The notes under the pieces are model-generated. The model worked only from the letters and a program-made list of their open reading frames with translations, was not told the DNA's origin and did not search any database. From contig NZ_SRLA01000002.1 in the NCBI RefSeq assembly GCF_004745825.1, positions 868,001 through 932,000 on the forward strand: 64,000 bases of DNA, given 5' to 3'. This DNA is from Hymenobacter fodinae (GTDB lineage Bacteria > Bacteroidota > Bacteroidia > Cytophagales > Hymenobacteraceae). The translations under genes were made by a program, and so were the position numbers. Below are positions 1 to 9,032 of the stretch, piece by piece; the stretch's first letter is position 1, and every line of letters starts with the position of its first letter.

Positions 1-502
1 GCAGCAGCTGCTGTCCGGTTTGGCCACGGGCGTAGAACGTGCGGCTCACCTGGGCGCCACCGAAGGAGCGGTTAGCCAGCAATCCACCGTATTCCCGGGC
101 AAAAGGAACGCCCTGGGCCACGCATTGGTCGATGATGTTTACCGATACCTGGGCCAGACGGTACACGTTGGCCTCACGGGCACGGTAGTCACCACCTTTA
201 ATGGTATCATAGAACAGACGGTACACCGAGTCACCGTCGTTCTGGTAGTTCTTGGCGGCGTTGATACCTCCCTGAGCGGCGATGGAGTGCGCACGGCGGG
301 GAGAATCGTGGTAGGTAAACGCCTTTACGTTGTAGCCCAACTCGGCCAGGGAGGCCGCAGCGGAAGCACCAGCTAGGCCAGTACCTACAATGATTACGTC
401 GTATTTACGCTTGTTAGCTGGGTTAACCAGCTTGACATTGAACTTATGCTTGTCCCACTTCTCGGCCAAAGGCCCTTCGGGAATTTTGGAATCCAGTATC
501 AT
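1..502 (-). CDS. sdhA: Succinate dehydrogenase/fumarate reductase flavoprotein subunit, N-terminal part
   Basis: This is the FAD-carrying catalytic subunit of complex II, which oxidises succinate to fumarate and passes electrons to the iron-sulfur subunit at the inner face of the membrane. Only the first 167 codons are in the window; the gene runs off the left edge. Reading from ATG at 502, a dinucleotide-binding GTGLAG lies at residues 40-45. The flavin-attachment region around His72 ([10 protein letters not shown]) follows. The gene starts 25 bp after the cytochrome b gene, as in the sdhC-sdhA-sdhB operons of Bacteroidota. Family is certain; the sdh versus frd name is by convention. Confidence 0.93.
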   Translation of the reverse strand, partial: MILDSKIPEGPLAEKWDKHKFNVKLVNPANKRKYDVIIVGTGLAGASAAASLAELGYNVKAFTYHDSPRRAHSIAAQGGINAAKNYQNDGDSVYRLFYDTIKGGDYRAREANVYRLAQVSVNIIDQCVAQGVPFAREYGGLLANRSFGGAQVSRTFYARGQTGQQLL

Positions 503-527
503 GCGCTAAAATGAAAAGGGTGGGGGG

Positions 528-1295
528 CTAGCGAAGGGCCGGCTCCGTGGTAAGGGACTGCTCTACGGTGTTGCCCGTAGCAGGGCGTGGCTGGTAGGCC
601 TCGCTGAAGAACATCACCAGAGGAATAATGGCAAACAGGGCAGATACAATCACCGAGAAGCCATAACCCGTCAGATAAATGGCGGGCGTATACTTGCGGT
701 GGTTGAGGCCGAGAGTCTGGAAGCCGCTGCGGAAGCCGTGCCAGAGATGGTAGCCCAGGGCAATCTGCGAGAGGGCGTACAAAGCCACGTACCACGGAAT
801 TTTGAAAGAGGCAGCTGCCACAGAATACAGGTCGCCCACGGGGTGGTCGAGGTTAGGCACGCGTACTTCGGCTAGGCCACCCATGGCATCAAAGCGGGAG
901 CGAATCCAGAAGTTCATCAGGTGCACAATTAGGAAGATCAGCAGCAATGTGCCTAGCAAAGCCATGTTGCGGGAAGCCCACTGCGAGTTTTGCTCGGAGT
1001 GGTTCACCACGTAGGCCTGTCCGCCGCGGGCCTTCTTGTTTTTTACGGCCAGGGCCAAACCCTGGTAAATGTGCGCCAACAGGCCTAGCATTAGCACCAC
1101 TTCCATTGCCCGGATGACGGGATTGGTGCCCATGAACTCAGCCCAAAAGTTGAAAGAAGCGCCGCCATCGTGGCGAAGCATCTGGAGGTTAATCAATAAG
1201 TGAACCACCAGAAAGGAGCAGAGAAACAGGCCCGTGACAGCCATGATAAACTTGCGGCCGATGCTGCTGGAAAAGGTCTTTGTTATCCAACTCAT
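528..1295 (-). CDS. sdhC: Succinate dehydrogenase cytochrome b subunit (b558 type)
   Basis: Membrane anchor of complex II, binding haem b and quinone. The 255-residue protein has about five hydrophobic segments. Its N-terminus (RKFIMAVTGLFLCSFLVVHL) is typical of the single-anchor cytochrome b558 subunits of Bacteroidota and epsilonproteobacteria. Histidines inside the helices (for example in VVHLLINL, LAHIYQG, FLIVHLMNF and ALGYHLWHGF) are the expected haem ligands. It is the first gene of the leftward operon and is preceded by a good promoter at 1336-1366. Confidence 0.93.
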   Translation of the reverse strand: MSWITKTFSSSIGRKFIMAVTGLFLCSFLVVHLLINLQMLRHDGGASFNFWAEFMGTNPVIRAMEVVLMLGLLAHIYQGLALAVKNKKARGGQAYVVNHSEQNSQWASRNMALLGTLLLIFLIVHLMNFWIRSRFDAMGGLAEVRVPNLDHPVGDLYSVAAASFKIPWYVALYALSQIALGYHLWHGFRSGFQTLGLNHRKYTPAIYLTGYGFSVIVSALFAIIPLVMFFSEAYQPRPATGNTVEQSLTTEPALR

Positions 1296-1335
1296 AAGAG
1301 CTACTGAAAGGTTTGGGTAGGTCGGTTGTACTGGT

Positions 1336-1366
1336 CAAAGGTAGGGTCCAACCCGGTAGGAAACAA
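1336..1366 (-). promoter_or_regulatory. Bacteroidota housekeeping promoter of sdhC-sdhA
   Basis: On the minus strand TTG (1364-1366) is followed after exactly 20 bp by TACCTTTG (1336-1343), matching the TTTG-N19~21-TAnnTTTG consensus of the Bacteroidota primary sigma factor. It lies about 40 bp upstream of the sdhC start. Confidence 0.7.
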
Positions 1367-1540
1367 TCTGCGCTTACCTTTCACGTTAGTAAGGAATAAT
1401 CTTGAATCTATCTACTGCCGGCTCCGTTAGAACTATAACGGTACTAGATTAACCCAACTAAGAGGTTTTTTGTTAGGTTCCTGACGCATTTTTACTGACC
1501 TTCTTTCCTTCGTTTTTTCGACTCTCAATACCCTGATTCT

Positions 1541-4423
1541 ATGAAGCTTCCCTTACTTAACCGCGCCGCCCGTCTTGGGTTGGTGCTACTAGTATTGGTG
1601 CTGGCTTATTTTGGACTGACGCCTGCGGCCCACGCAACCCACCTGCGCGCCGGCGACATCCAAGCCAAGACGGATACAACGGCCGCCCGTAACCCGCGGC
1701 GCATCTTCTTTAAGATGGTGCTTTATGAAAGCAATGTAAACACGAGTGTGTCGCAAACTGAGGCCGATATCTTCTTTGGAGATGGTACCGTTACCCAAAA
1801 GATTCCGCGTGTCAGCAGAACGCCTGTCGGCTGTGATGGCACTACGTTTCGATTAGTATTTTATTTCGAACATACCTACCCCGCTGTTGGTCAATACACG
1901 GTACATTTTCTAGCTGAGAACCGCAGCATTGGGGTAAGGAATATGGCTAACTCCCAGGGGCAGAGTTTCTATATTTCTTCACGCATAACCATTGACCCGG
2001 CTCTAGGAATAAACCAATCACCAATCCTGAATGCACCGGCCTACGATAGGGCGAGCAGAAATCAAGTATTTCTGCACAACCCCGCAGCCTCAGATGCTGA
2101 TGGAGACTCTTTGTCTTATGAGCTAACTCCCAGTCAATTTGTTCCTGGTGGTGTAGCCGCTGTATTAGCTCAGACAGGTAATAATCGGAACACACCGTTT
2201 CCGGTTCCTAGCACAAGTTTTCAATACCCCAACCAGATTGGAAATGGTGTGCAAGTCCCGTATGTAGGGCCACCAGCATATGTGCCTAATGCGGCAGCAA
2301 TATTTGAGCAAAGCCCTATTACTGGGCAAGTAGTGTGGAATGCCCCTATAGAAATTGGTGATTACAACTTCGCTTTTCGAGTGCGTGAGTGGCGCCGAGT
2401 GCCCGGTGCTAAGGCAAGGTTAATCGGCGAATACATTCGGGATATGCAGATAACTGTTGGTAACAACAACAACCTGCGCCCAACCATCACGGTCCCCACC
2501 GATCTTTGCGTTATTGCTGGCGTGCCGGTTACGGGTGTTGTAACTGCCACCGATCCAGAAAACCAACAGGTTACGCTCACCGCTTTCGGGGGCATGCTGC
2601 CCCGTCCGGCCAACTTTGTGCAGAACTCGCTTGGGCCTCCAACGCCCCGTGGCACCTTCACCTGGACTCCAGGGTGCACGGATATTCGGTCGGAACCACA
2701 CCAGGTGCTGTTCAAAGCCGAAGACAGGCCCGCCAACAATTGCGGCGCCGCTTTGATTGATGAACGCGTGTGGAATATCCTAGTGGTAGGGCCACCACCC
2801 CAAAACCTGCGAGTAGCTCCATCTGGCAATACGGCTCAACTAAGCTGGGATAGTTATTCCTGCCAGAACCCTGGTGCTCAGATTCTGATTTTCCGCAAGG
2901 AGATGCCCTCTCAATGGTCTCCTTCAACTTGCGAAACAGGAATACCTGCCTCAGCCGGGTACATACAAATTGGTTCGGTGGCCGTGGGCAGCCGCACGTT
3001 TGTGGATGACCGCAATGGCCTAGGCCTAGAGCGGGGAAAGAACTACTGCTACCGCATTTATGTGCAGTTTGCCCGGCCTGCGGGTGGGGCCAGTATTGCT
3101 TCTAACGAGGCCTGCATTACACTGGAAGGCCGCTCCCCTCGCTTTACCAACGTGACGGTAGACCGCACAGACGCTACAAATGGCCAGATTACGGTGCGTT
3201 GGACACGGCCTGCTCCCCTCAATAGCTTCAACCCACCGGTAGGTTACCGTTTATATCGGGCAGTAGGACAAAACCCCACGTTCCCGACCACGGCTACTCC
3301 TCTCCGGACCATTACCAATCTCAACGATACGGTGTTTGTGGATACTAACCTCAATACCACCGACAACGCCTACACGTACAAGCTGGAGTTCTTCAGCAAT
3401 ACCCTGCCCTCGGCCAACTCGCCGGTAGCTATTGAAACGGCTGGGCCGGCCTCTAGTGTGCGGGTGACTACTACCGCCGATCCGCTGGCTAATACTATTG
3501 CCCTCACTTGGACCTACAATGTGCCATGGGATAACTCCCGCTATCCATCAACGATTTACCGGCGCGACGGGCTGACGGGGGCTTACGTGCCAGTGGCCAA
3601 AGTAACCGGCACTACTACGGGAGGTACCTACCTCGACCGGGGTACGACGGCTAGGCCACTAGTGAAGGGCAGAACGTATTGCTACTACATCAAGACTAAG
3701 GGCGCCTACGCTATTGCCCCCAACGATTCGCTCATTAACCTGAGCCAGGAACGGTGTGTGGCCCTAACGCCCGTATTGTGTACGCCGGTGCTCACCCTCA
3801 AGCCTACGAACTGCGACAGCTTAGCAAGTCGACTGTTTGATTTGCCCAGCACGCCCGTGAATGGGCAGGTGTACACCAACTACCTCAGCTGGACGCTCAG
3901 CGCGCAGCCAACCGCTGACTGCAGCCGGGATGTGGCATCGTACATAATCTACTATGCACCTACCCCCAATGACTCTCTGACCGTGCTGACAACGGTGCCT
4001 GGCTCGCAGACCACGTATGCTCACCAAGGCCTGACTTCGGCCCAAGGTTGCTACGCCGTACGTGCGGTAGATGCGGCCGGTACGCGCAGCTTGCTCAGTA
4101 ATAAGGAATGCAAGGATAACTGCCTACTGTTCTTGCTCCCGAATATCTTTACTCCCAACGGAGACGGGAAGAACGATACCTTCCGGCCCAAAGTCTTTAG
4201 CCCTATCCGTCGCACTAGCGTAAAGATTTTCAACCGCTGGGGAGTGAAGGTGTACGAGAGTGACAAAGATCCTCTCATCAACTGGAGTGGCAGCGGCAGT
4301 GGTGAATCTGGCTCTGGTTCGAAAGTATCGGAGGGAATGTACTACTATCAAGCTGAGGTAGAGTTTGGGGACATTAACCGCACAAAACGCACCTTTAAGG
4401 GGTGGGTACAGGTGAACCGCTAA
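1541..4423 (+). CDS. Large secreted protein with T9SS type B (gliding motility-associated) C-terminal domain
   Basis: A 960-residue exported protein with an N-terminal signal peptide (hydrophobic LGLVLLVLVLAYFGL, ending near AHA-T). After it comes a region beginning HLRAGDI, a start seen in many Bacteroidota surface proteins. Several beta-sandwich/fibronectin-like modules follow (roughly residues 310-830). The last ~95 residues contain LPNIFTPNGDGKNDTF and FNRWGVKVYES, the hallmark of the CHU_C/type B sorting domain that sends proteins through the type IX secretion system. It is likely an adhesin-like or structural cell-surface protein; the exact role is not visible. A strong terminator follows directly. 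Confidence 0.9.
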   Translation: MKLPLLNRAARLGLVLLVLVLAYFGLTPAAHATHLRAGDIQAKTDTTAARNPRRIFFKMVLYESNVNTSVSQTEADIFFGDGTVTQKIPRVSRTPVGCDGTTFRLVFYFEHTYPAVGQYTVHFLAENRSIGVRNMANSQGQSFYISSRITIDPALGINQSPILNAPAYDRASRNQVFLHNPAASDADGDSLSYELTPSQFVPGGVAAVLAQTGNNRNTPFPVPSTSFQYPNQIGNGVQVPYVGPPAYVPNAAAIFEQSPITGQVVWNAPIEIGDYNFAFRVREWRRVPGAKARLIGEYIRDMQITVGNNNNLRPTITVPTDLCVIAGVPVTGVVTATDPENQQVTLTAFGGMLPRPANFVQNSLGPPTPRGTFTWTPGCTDIRSEPHQVLFKAEDRPANNCGAALIDERVWNILVVGPPPQNLRVAPSGNTAQLSWDSYSCQNPGAQILIFRKEMPSQWSPSTCETGIPASAGYIQIGSVAVGSRTFVDDRNGLGLERGKNYCYRIYVQFARPAGGASIASNEACITLEGRSPRFTNVTVDRTDATNGQITVRWTRPAPLNSFNPPVGYRLYRAVGQNPTFPTTATPLRTITNLNDTVFVDTNLNTTDNAYTYKLEFFSNTLPSANSPVAIETAGPASSVRVTTTADPLANTIALTWTYNVPWDNSRYPSTIYRRDGLTGAYVPVAKVTGTTTGGTYLDRGTTARPLVKGRTYCYYIKTKGAYAIAPNDSLINLSQERCVALTPVLCTPVLTLKPTNCDSLASRLFDLPSTPVNGQVYTNYLSWTLSAQPTADCSRDVASYIIYYAPTPNDSLTVLTTVPGSQTTYAHQGLTSAQGCYAVRAVDAAGTRSLLSNKECKDNCLLFLLPNIFTPNGDGKNDTFRPKVFSPIRRTSVKIFNRWGVKVYESDKDPLINWSGSGSGESGSGSKVSEGMYYYQAEVEFGDINRTKRTFKGWVQVNR

Positions 4424-4446
4424 CTGGCCTAGGCCTCTGTAAAAAG

Positions 4447-4483
4447 AAAAGGAGCGAACAGTTGCTGTTCGCTCCTTTTCTTT
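4447..4483 (+). terminator. Rho-independent terminator after the T9SS protein gene
   Basis: A 15-bp stem (AAAAGGAGCGAACAG with its exact complement), a 3-nt loop and a T-rich end. It lies between the stop at 4423 and the next start at 4489. Confidence 0.85.
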
Positions 4484-4488
4484 GTGCC

Positions 4489-4797
4489 ATGATAAAGTCT
4501 TGTCTTGTATTCCTACTGTTGGCGGGCGGCGTGGCCGGTTGTCAACCTCAGACTACTCCTACCACAACTATGCAGTCAGCCACCAACGCCGAGGCAGCGC
4601 GGGCGGCCGTTGCCGCCTACGTCAAAAGCCAGCCCAACGCCGCGCTCTACCAGCTCGATTCAGCGCGGGTGATGGATGTGGATACCAACTGGCAAGTGCT
4701 TGTGCCCCGCACCGATTGGGCTGGGCGCATGCCAAACGCCGCGGCTTTTGAAGTCGACAAAAAAACCGGAACCGTCACTACGCTGAAAGTTAAATAG
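4489..4797 (+). CDS. Small lipoprotein of unknown function
   Basis: A 102-residue protein. ATG at 4489 is chosen because it gives a clean lipoprotein signal peptide (MIKSCLVFLLLAGGVAGC, lipobox VAGC); an upstream in-frame start would run through the terminator hairpin. The mature part is short. Its end (VLVPRTDWAGRMPNAAAFEVDKKTGTV) resembles small periplasmic domains with a Y/W-x-V-x-V fold, but no family is assigned. Confidence 0.7.
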   Translation: MIKSCLVFLLLAGGVAGCQPQTTPTTTMQSATNAEAARAAVAAYVKSQPNAALYQLDSARVMDVDTNWQVLVPRTDWAGRMPNAAAFEVDKKTGTVTTLKVK

Positions 4798-4864
4798 ACG
4801 ACGACGCTAGGCCACTTGCCCCGTTACTCTTTTTGTTCTCCCAACTACAACCACCTTCCACTAC

Positions 4865-5752
4865 GTGAAAGCAGTCATTTTCCCTGGTCAGGGTAGCCAG
4901 TTTAGCGGCATGGGTCGCGACCTATACGAGCAGCACCCTGAGGCCAAGCGCCTGATGGACCAAGCCAACGAGATTCTAGGCTTCTCCCTTACTGATGTAA
5001 TGTTCTCAGGCTCGGAAGAAGACCTGCGCCGCACCGACGTAACTCAGCCCGCTATCTTCCTGCATTCCGTAGCCCTTGCTGCCGTACTGCCCGATCTGCG
5101 CCCCGAAATGGTGGCTGGTCACTCCCTCGGTGAGTTTTCGGCGTTGGTAGCAGCTAAAGTTCTGAAATTTGAGGATGCGTTGCGGCTGGTAGCTCAACGG
5201 GCTCAGGCCATGCAGGCCGCCTGTCAGGAGCAGCCCGGCACGATGGCCGCCATTCTAGGCCTCGACGATGATACCACCGCCCGCATCTGCCAGGAAATTA
5301 CGCAGGCTGGCAATGTAGTGGTAGCTGCCAACTACAATTGCCCCGGCCAACTGGTAGTGTCAGGCTCGCAGCGGGGCATTGAGCTGGCCTGCGAACAGTT
5401 GAAGGCAGCTGGTGCTAAGCGCGCGCTGCCGCTGCCCGTAGGTGGCGCGTTCCACTCACCGTTGATGCAGTCGGCCGAGGCGGCCTTGGCTCAGGCAATT
5501 GCTGCTACTACCTTCTCGGCAGGCATTTGCCCCGTGTATCAGAACGTAGATGCTGCTCCCCACACCGACCCCGACGAAATCCGGGAGAACCTCGTGCGCC
5601 AACTCACGGCCCCCGTCCGCTGGACCCAGAGTGTGCAGCGCATGGTGCAAGACGGCGCCACCGAATTTGTAGAGTGTGGTCCAGGCAAGGTGCTGCAAGG
5701 CCTTGTGAAGAAAATTGCTCCCGAAGCTACGGTTAGCTCTGCCACAGTTTAG
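4865..5752 (+). CDS. fabD: Malonyl-CoA:acyl-carrier-protein transacylase
   Basis: Transfers the malonyl group from CoA to acyl carrier protein, supplying the extender unit for fatty acid synthesis in the cytoplasm. The 295-residue protein has FPGQGSQ near the N-terminus, the nucleophile in GHSLGE (Ser87) and the catalytic histidine in GAFHSPLM (His197), all at family-typical positions, and full family length. The start is GTG at 4865. A terminator follows 18 bp after the stop. Confidence 0.95.
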   Translation: MKAVIFPGQGSQFSGMGRDLYEQHPEAKRLMDQANEILGFSLTDVMFSGSEEDLRRTDVTQPAIFLHSVALAAVLPDLRPEMVAGHSLGEFSALVAAKVLKFEDALRLVAQRAQAMQAACQEQPGTMAAILGLDDDTTARICQEITQAGNVVVAANYNCPGQLVVSGSQRGIELACEQLKAAGAKRALPLPVGGAFHSPLMQSAEAALAQAIAATTFSAGICPVYQNVDAAPHTDPDEIRENLVRQLTAPVRWTQSVQRMVQDGATEFVECGPGKVLQGLVKKIAPEATVSSATV

Positions 5753-5769
5753 GAGGTGGCCTAGCACAG

Positions 5770-5803
5770 AAAAGCCCGTCAGATACATCTGGCGGGCTTT
5801 TCT
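5770..5803. terminator. Bidirectional terminator between fabD and folK
   Basis: Stem AAAAGCCCG(T/C)CAGAT with its complement and T runs on both strands. It sits between the convergent genes fabD (+) and folK (-). Confidence 0.85.
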
Positions 5804-5822
5804 ATTTACTAAAGGTTGGGCT

Positions 5823-6314
5823 TCATGATTTATCGGACACAAGATGTACTTCTAAGTGGTCAGGGCAATTTATCAGCAGTTGAGCTACCGACTGGCCTAG
5901 TACAGGATGAACCACATTGGTAGCAATATCAGCCAAGGGCGCCAGTGCAAAGCGGCGCTCCGGCAAGCGGGGGTGAGGTACCTGCAGACGAGAGGTGGCT
6001 AGTACTAAATCATCGTAAAGCAGAATATCCACATCAAGGGTGCGCGCACCCCAGCGTATCAGCCGTTCCCGGCCCGCCAGTTGCTCCACGTGCTGGCATG
6101 CATTCAGCAGTTCTTCGGGCTCAAGGGAAGTCTGTAACCTGATGGCCTGGTTTAGAAAAGCAGGCTGGTCCTGTAAGCCCCAAGCCGCCGTCTCGTAAAG
6201 CCCGGAAACGGCTTCCACTATACCAGCCGCGGCAGCTAGTTGAGTTATGGCTTCCTGAAGAATAGCTACTCGGTCGCCAAGGTTGGAGCCGAGCAGGAGA
6301 TAAGCTGTGGGCAT
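5823..6314 (-). CDS. folK: 2-amino-4-hydroxy-6-hydroxymethyldihydropteridine pyrophosphokinase
   Basis: Folate biosynthesis: transfers pyrophosphate from ATP to 6-hydroxymethyl-7,8-dihydropterin. The 163-residue protein begins MPTAYLLLGSNLGDR, the family N-terminus, which is why ATG at 6314 is preferred over an upstream in-frame codon. RWGARTLDVDILLYDD and VPHPRLPERRFALAPL are the signature and substrate-binding segments. Its ATG is 4 bp after the stop of the upstream hydrolase gene, so the two are probably co-transcribed. Confidence 0.95.
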   Translation of the reverse strand: MPTAYLLLGSNLGDRVAILQEAITQLAAAAGIVEAVSGLYETAAWGLQDQPAFLNQAIRLQTSLEPEELLNACQHVEQLAGRERLIRWGARTLDVDILLYDDLVLATSRLQVPHPRLPERRFALAPLADIATNVVHPVLGQSVAQLLINCPDHLEVHLVSDKS

Positions 6315-6318
6315 AGGC

Positions 6319-7191
6319 CTAGAGTACGCGGCGTAAGAAGGCAATAGTTACGTCGGCGGCTTGTTGGGCTTGCTCGGGGAGGTGTTCATGCGCCCAAGGG
6401 TGGCCGCCCCCGAAGTTATGGGTAACGCCGGGCAGAATGGCCAGCTCGGCGGCTGGGTGCCAGCTTTTCAACTCGTGGGCTTTCTCCACCGATACCGTTT
6501 CGTCCTGGTCGCCGTGTACGATGAGCGTAGGCCTGTCGCGGAGTTTGCGGCGCACGTTATGCGGAATATCGAGGCGGAGGCGGTGCTGGTGGTAGTCTTC
6601 CACAATCTGGAAATACAAAGGAAGTTGCTGCTTGGTGCGGCTGTTCTCCACGTGAAACACACCTTCCTTTTCCCAATGCTGCATGAGCTCCTCGGTCCAG
6701 CCGGGGTTCACATTATTGATGGCGGCCCAGGTAACCACGGCTTTCAGGCGGGCATCTTCAGCAGCTTTCAGCAGGGCTAGGCCACCTCCGCGGCTGTGCC
6801 CAATGAGGGCCACGCGCGTCAGATCAGTTTCAGCGGTGGGCAAGGGCGTGACGGCCGGGTTGAGCAGGGTATCCAGCAGGACGCCGATGTCGTCGAGCTC
6901 CAAGCTGAAGTTGTTGCGGCCAAATGCTTCCAAGTCCTCTAAGTCGCCGGTACCGCCCACTACTAAGCCGTTGTGAGACAGGTTGAGCTTCACGAACACG
7001 AAGCCTTGCTGAGCAAAATAGTCGGCGAGCAGGTTGAAATGGCCCCAGTCTTTAAAGCCCTTGAAACCGTGCACGAACACCACCACGGGTTTGGTCTGGC
7101 CATCGGGCAGGTAGCGTGCATCGGCGGCAAATGGCCGGGTATGATGAGGCGAGGACAGCAGGAAATCGAGGCGAACGGGCTGGTTTGGCAT
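6319..7191 (-). CDS. Alpha/beta hydrolase (dienelactone hydrolase/esterase-like)
   Basis: A 290-residue cytoplasmic serine hydrolase. FVHGFKGFKDWG forms the oxyanion-hole region. The nucleophile elbow is GHSRGG (Ser133), the acid is in HGDQDETV and the histidine in GVTHNFGGGHPW. The start at ATG 7191 gives a compact N-terminus without the unlikely 26-residue extension. Substrate unknown. It was probably divergent to the polyprenyl synthetase gene before the prophage inserted between them. Confidence 0.85.
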   Translation of the reverse strand: MPNQPVRLDFLLSSPHHTRPFAADARYLPDGQTKPVVVFVHGFKGFKDWGHFNLLADYFAQQGFVFVKLNLSHNGLVVGGTGDLEDLEAFGRNNFSLELDDIGVLLDTLLNPAVTPLPTAETDLTRVALIGHSRGGGLALLKAAEDARLKAVVTWAAINNVNPGWTEELMQHWEKEGVFHVENSRTKQQLPLYFQIVEDYHQHRLRLDIPHNVRRKLRDRPTLIVHGDQDETVSVEKAHELKSWHPAAELAILPGVTHNFGGGHPWAHEHLPEQAQQAADVTIAFLRRVL

Positions 7192-7321
7192 ACTGCTAAG
7201 GTACACCCAGAAAATGGGGAGTGGATGAATAGAAAACGGCACTGCCCACCCGTATTTGCCGCCGCGCACGGAATAGAACGCCCAACCTCCCAGTTTCCTA
7301 GCCTACTACTCACCTTTTCAC

Positions 7322-7340
7322 CGTATCATTGCACCGCCCA
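7322..7340. other. attL core (19-bp direct repeat)
   Basis: cgtatcattgcaccgccca occurs here and identically at 42631-42649. The flanking bases differ on both sides, so this defines the crossover region. The integrase gene is 325 bp inward. Confidence 0.9.
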
Positions 7341-7364
7341 TGATAGCAGGGATTTGATTGCAGC

Positions 7365-7401
7365 GCGCCCGTTCGGAAAACCGATCGGGCGCTTTCGTTT
7401 T
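7365..7401 (+). terminator. Terminator just inside the left prophage end, facing right
   Basis: Stem GCGCCCG-TTCGG / CCGAT-CGGGCGC with an AAAA loop, followed by TTTCGTTTT on the plus strand. No plus-strand gene precedes it in the lysogen. In the excised circular phage it would lie downstream of the plus-strand repressor gene, across attP. Confidence 0.75.
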
Positions 7402-7434
7402 CTGGCCTTTTATCCCCTCTGCCGTGCGTCCGAA

Positions 7435-7460
7435 CCGGTTACCCTCTACGGTTACCCCCC
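7435..7460. other. Candidate integrase arm-type sites (two CGGTTACCC copies)
   Basis: CGGTTACCC occurs at 7436-7444 and 7449-7457, 13 bp apart. A third copy lies on the other side of the core at 42560-42568. Short repeats on both arms of a core are the layout expected for arm-type sites of a tyrosine integrase. The rest of 7461-7665 holds a short inverted repeat (ACAGGAC 7468-7474 / GTCCTGT 7511-7517) and no gene. Confidence 0.5.
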
Positions 7461-7665
7461 ACCCAAAACAGGACTATAACTGTGTTGCTACACTGTTACG
7501 ATATACTACTGTCCTGTGCCCTCGCATTAGCCTATCCGCAACCACTACGCCCGTCCCCTATGATTCCCTTCTACACTACCTATTGCGCTCGCGCCGACGA
7601 GTCCCGCCGCCCTATTCCTGCGGCACGGGACTATGTTCACTCACTCTGAGTTCACACACACCATA

Positions 7666-8889
7666 ATGGACGTTAAGCTCTGGCTGAAGCGTCACAAAGC
7701 AAACAAAGCAGGCCGCGCCCCGATCTCGATCCGACTCACGATCGACGGCAAGCGCGCCGAGATCTCGTCGAAAATCCGGATCGCTCCGGACCAGTGGGAT
7801 CAAGACGCCGAAAAAGTTATCCCGCTGCCTGCCGGTGGCGGACTATCTATCAAAACTATAAACCTCTACAACGAAGACTTGGAGATCCAAGTCGCGAAGC
7901 TAAAGCTCCTAAAAACTAAGATCGATTATGACGGGCTTACGGTTCAGGACGTCGTCAAGGCGCTGAAGCCGCGCCCCGTCGTGGACTTGCTCGCGCCGCT
8001 CGACGTGGTGCTCAGGGAGCACTATGCCCAGGCCAACCGCGGCACGTTCAACAATTTCTCCCGGGTGCGGGATCTGCTCGCGACGTGGGCCCAGCTCCAG
8101 AAGCAGCGCTCGATCAACCGCGAGCACTTCCTGAAGGAAGGGGCGACGCAGTTCGCGACCTGGCTGCAAACGCAGGTCGGGATCCCGTCCGTCCGGAACG
8201 CGTTTATCGCGCTGACGGCCATGTGGCGGCGAGCTGGCCTGCTCAGTAGCTCACCGTTTACCGGGATCAAGCTCGGCCGCCATCAGAAGAAAGCGAAGGC
8301 GTCGCTCTCACGTGAGCAGTTTTACACGCTGCGCGACGCCGACGAGCTGACGGGCCGCGCCCATCACGCCCGAAACGCCTACGTCGCCGCGTTTTACTTG
8401 CACGGAAGCCGGATCTCCGCCGTGCTGCGCTTACGCTGGAGAGACTACGACGAGCAGGCGGGAGTCGTCACGTATCAGGCCATGAAGGGTGGGCCGCTGA
8501 AAAAGGTCGCGGTCGGCGAGCAACTCCGGCGCGTGCTGGAGCAGTACCGGCCGGAGCAGCCCGCGCCGGAGCAGTTGATCTTCCCGATCCTGCAATCGGA
8601 CTTCCATCAGCTCGCGCAGGATCCGCGGCATAAGGCCCAGCAGCGCGGCGTCACGTACTGCAATCAAGGCCTAGCCGCTGCGTGCAAAAAGCTCGGCCTA
8701 CCGGCGAACTTCACGCCCCACACGGCGCGGCACACCATGGCCCGAATGAGTATCGAGAAGACGAAGGATATCCGCGCCGTGCAGCACATTCTCGGCCACA
8801 GCAACCCGCGACAAACCGAGGTGTATATCCGAGAAATGCTAACGGAAGAGATCGACGTCGCCGCCGCGTCGGTGTATGACGATCTATAA
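7666..8889 (+). CDS. Tyrosine site-specific integrase of the prophage
   Basis: Catalyses integration and excision between attP and attB. The protein has 407 residues from ATG 7666; an in-frame ATG at 7633 would add 11 residues. The N-terminal arm-binding domain of Bacteroidota type (VKLWLKRHKANKAGRAPISIRL) is followed by a core-binding SAM-like domain and the catalytic domain. That domain shows the first Arg in GSRISAVLRLRW, the H-x-x-R box in TPHTARHTMA, HILGHSN, and the nucleophile Tyr in EVYIREM. A strong terminator follows. Confidence 0.93.
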   Translation: MDVKLWLKRHKANKAGRAPISIRLTIDGKRAEISSKIRIAPDQWDQDAEKVIPLPAGGGLSIKTINLYNEDLEIQVAKLKLLKTKIDYDGLTVQDVVKALKPRPVVDLLAPLDVVLREHYAQANRGTFNNFSRVRDLLATWAQLQKQRSINREHFLKEGATQFATWLQTQVGIPSVRNAFIALTAMWRRAGLLSSSPFTGIKLGRHQKKAKASLSREQFYTLRDADELTGRAHHARNAYVAAFYLHGSRISAVLRLRWRDYDEQAGVVTYQAMKGGPLKKVAVGEQLRRVLEQYRPEQPAPEQLIFPILQSDFHQLAQDPRHKAQQRGVTYCNQGLAAACKKLGLPANFTPHTARHTMARMSIEKTKDIRAVQHILGHSNPRQTEVYIREMLTEEIDVAAASVYDDL

Positions 8890-8935
8890 AACTTCTAATT
8901 ACTAGCCCGGCAATTGGCTGGAGTTAAGCAATCGT

Positions 8936-8982
8936 AAAAAGCCCGTTAATCAATTATACAAGTTGATTAACGGGCTTTTTAA
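8936..8982. terminator. Terminator after the integrase gene
   Basis: A very strong hairpin with an 18-bp stem (AAAAAGCCCGTTAATCAA and its complement), a 9-nt loop and T runs on both strands. Confidence 0.9.
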
Positions 8983-9032
8983 GTAAAGTCACTTACGCGG
9001 AAATAGTCCAATTACCGGAGGTAGTTTCGTTC

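Noticed and set aside
7322..7340. Attachment site as the 3' end of a tRNA gene
   Set aside because: No tRNA-like fold or CCA context around either repeat copy.
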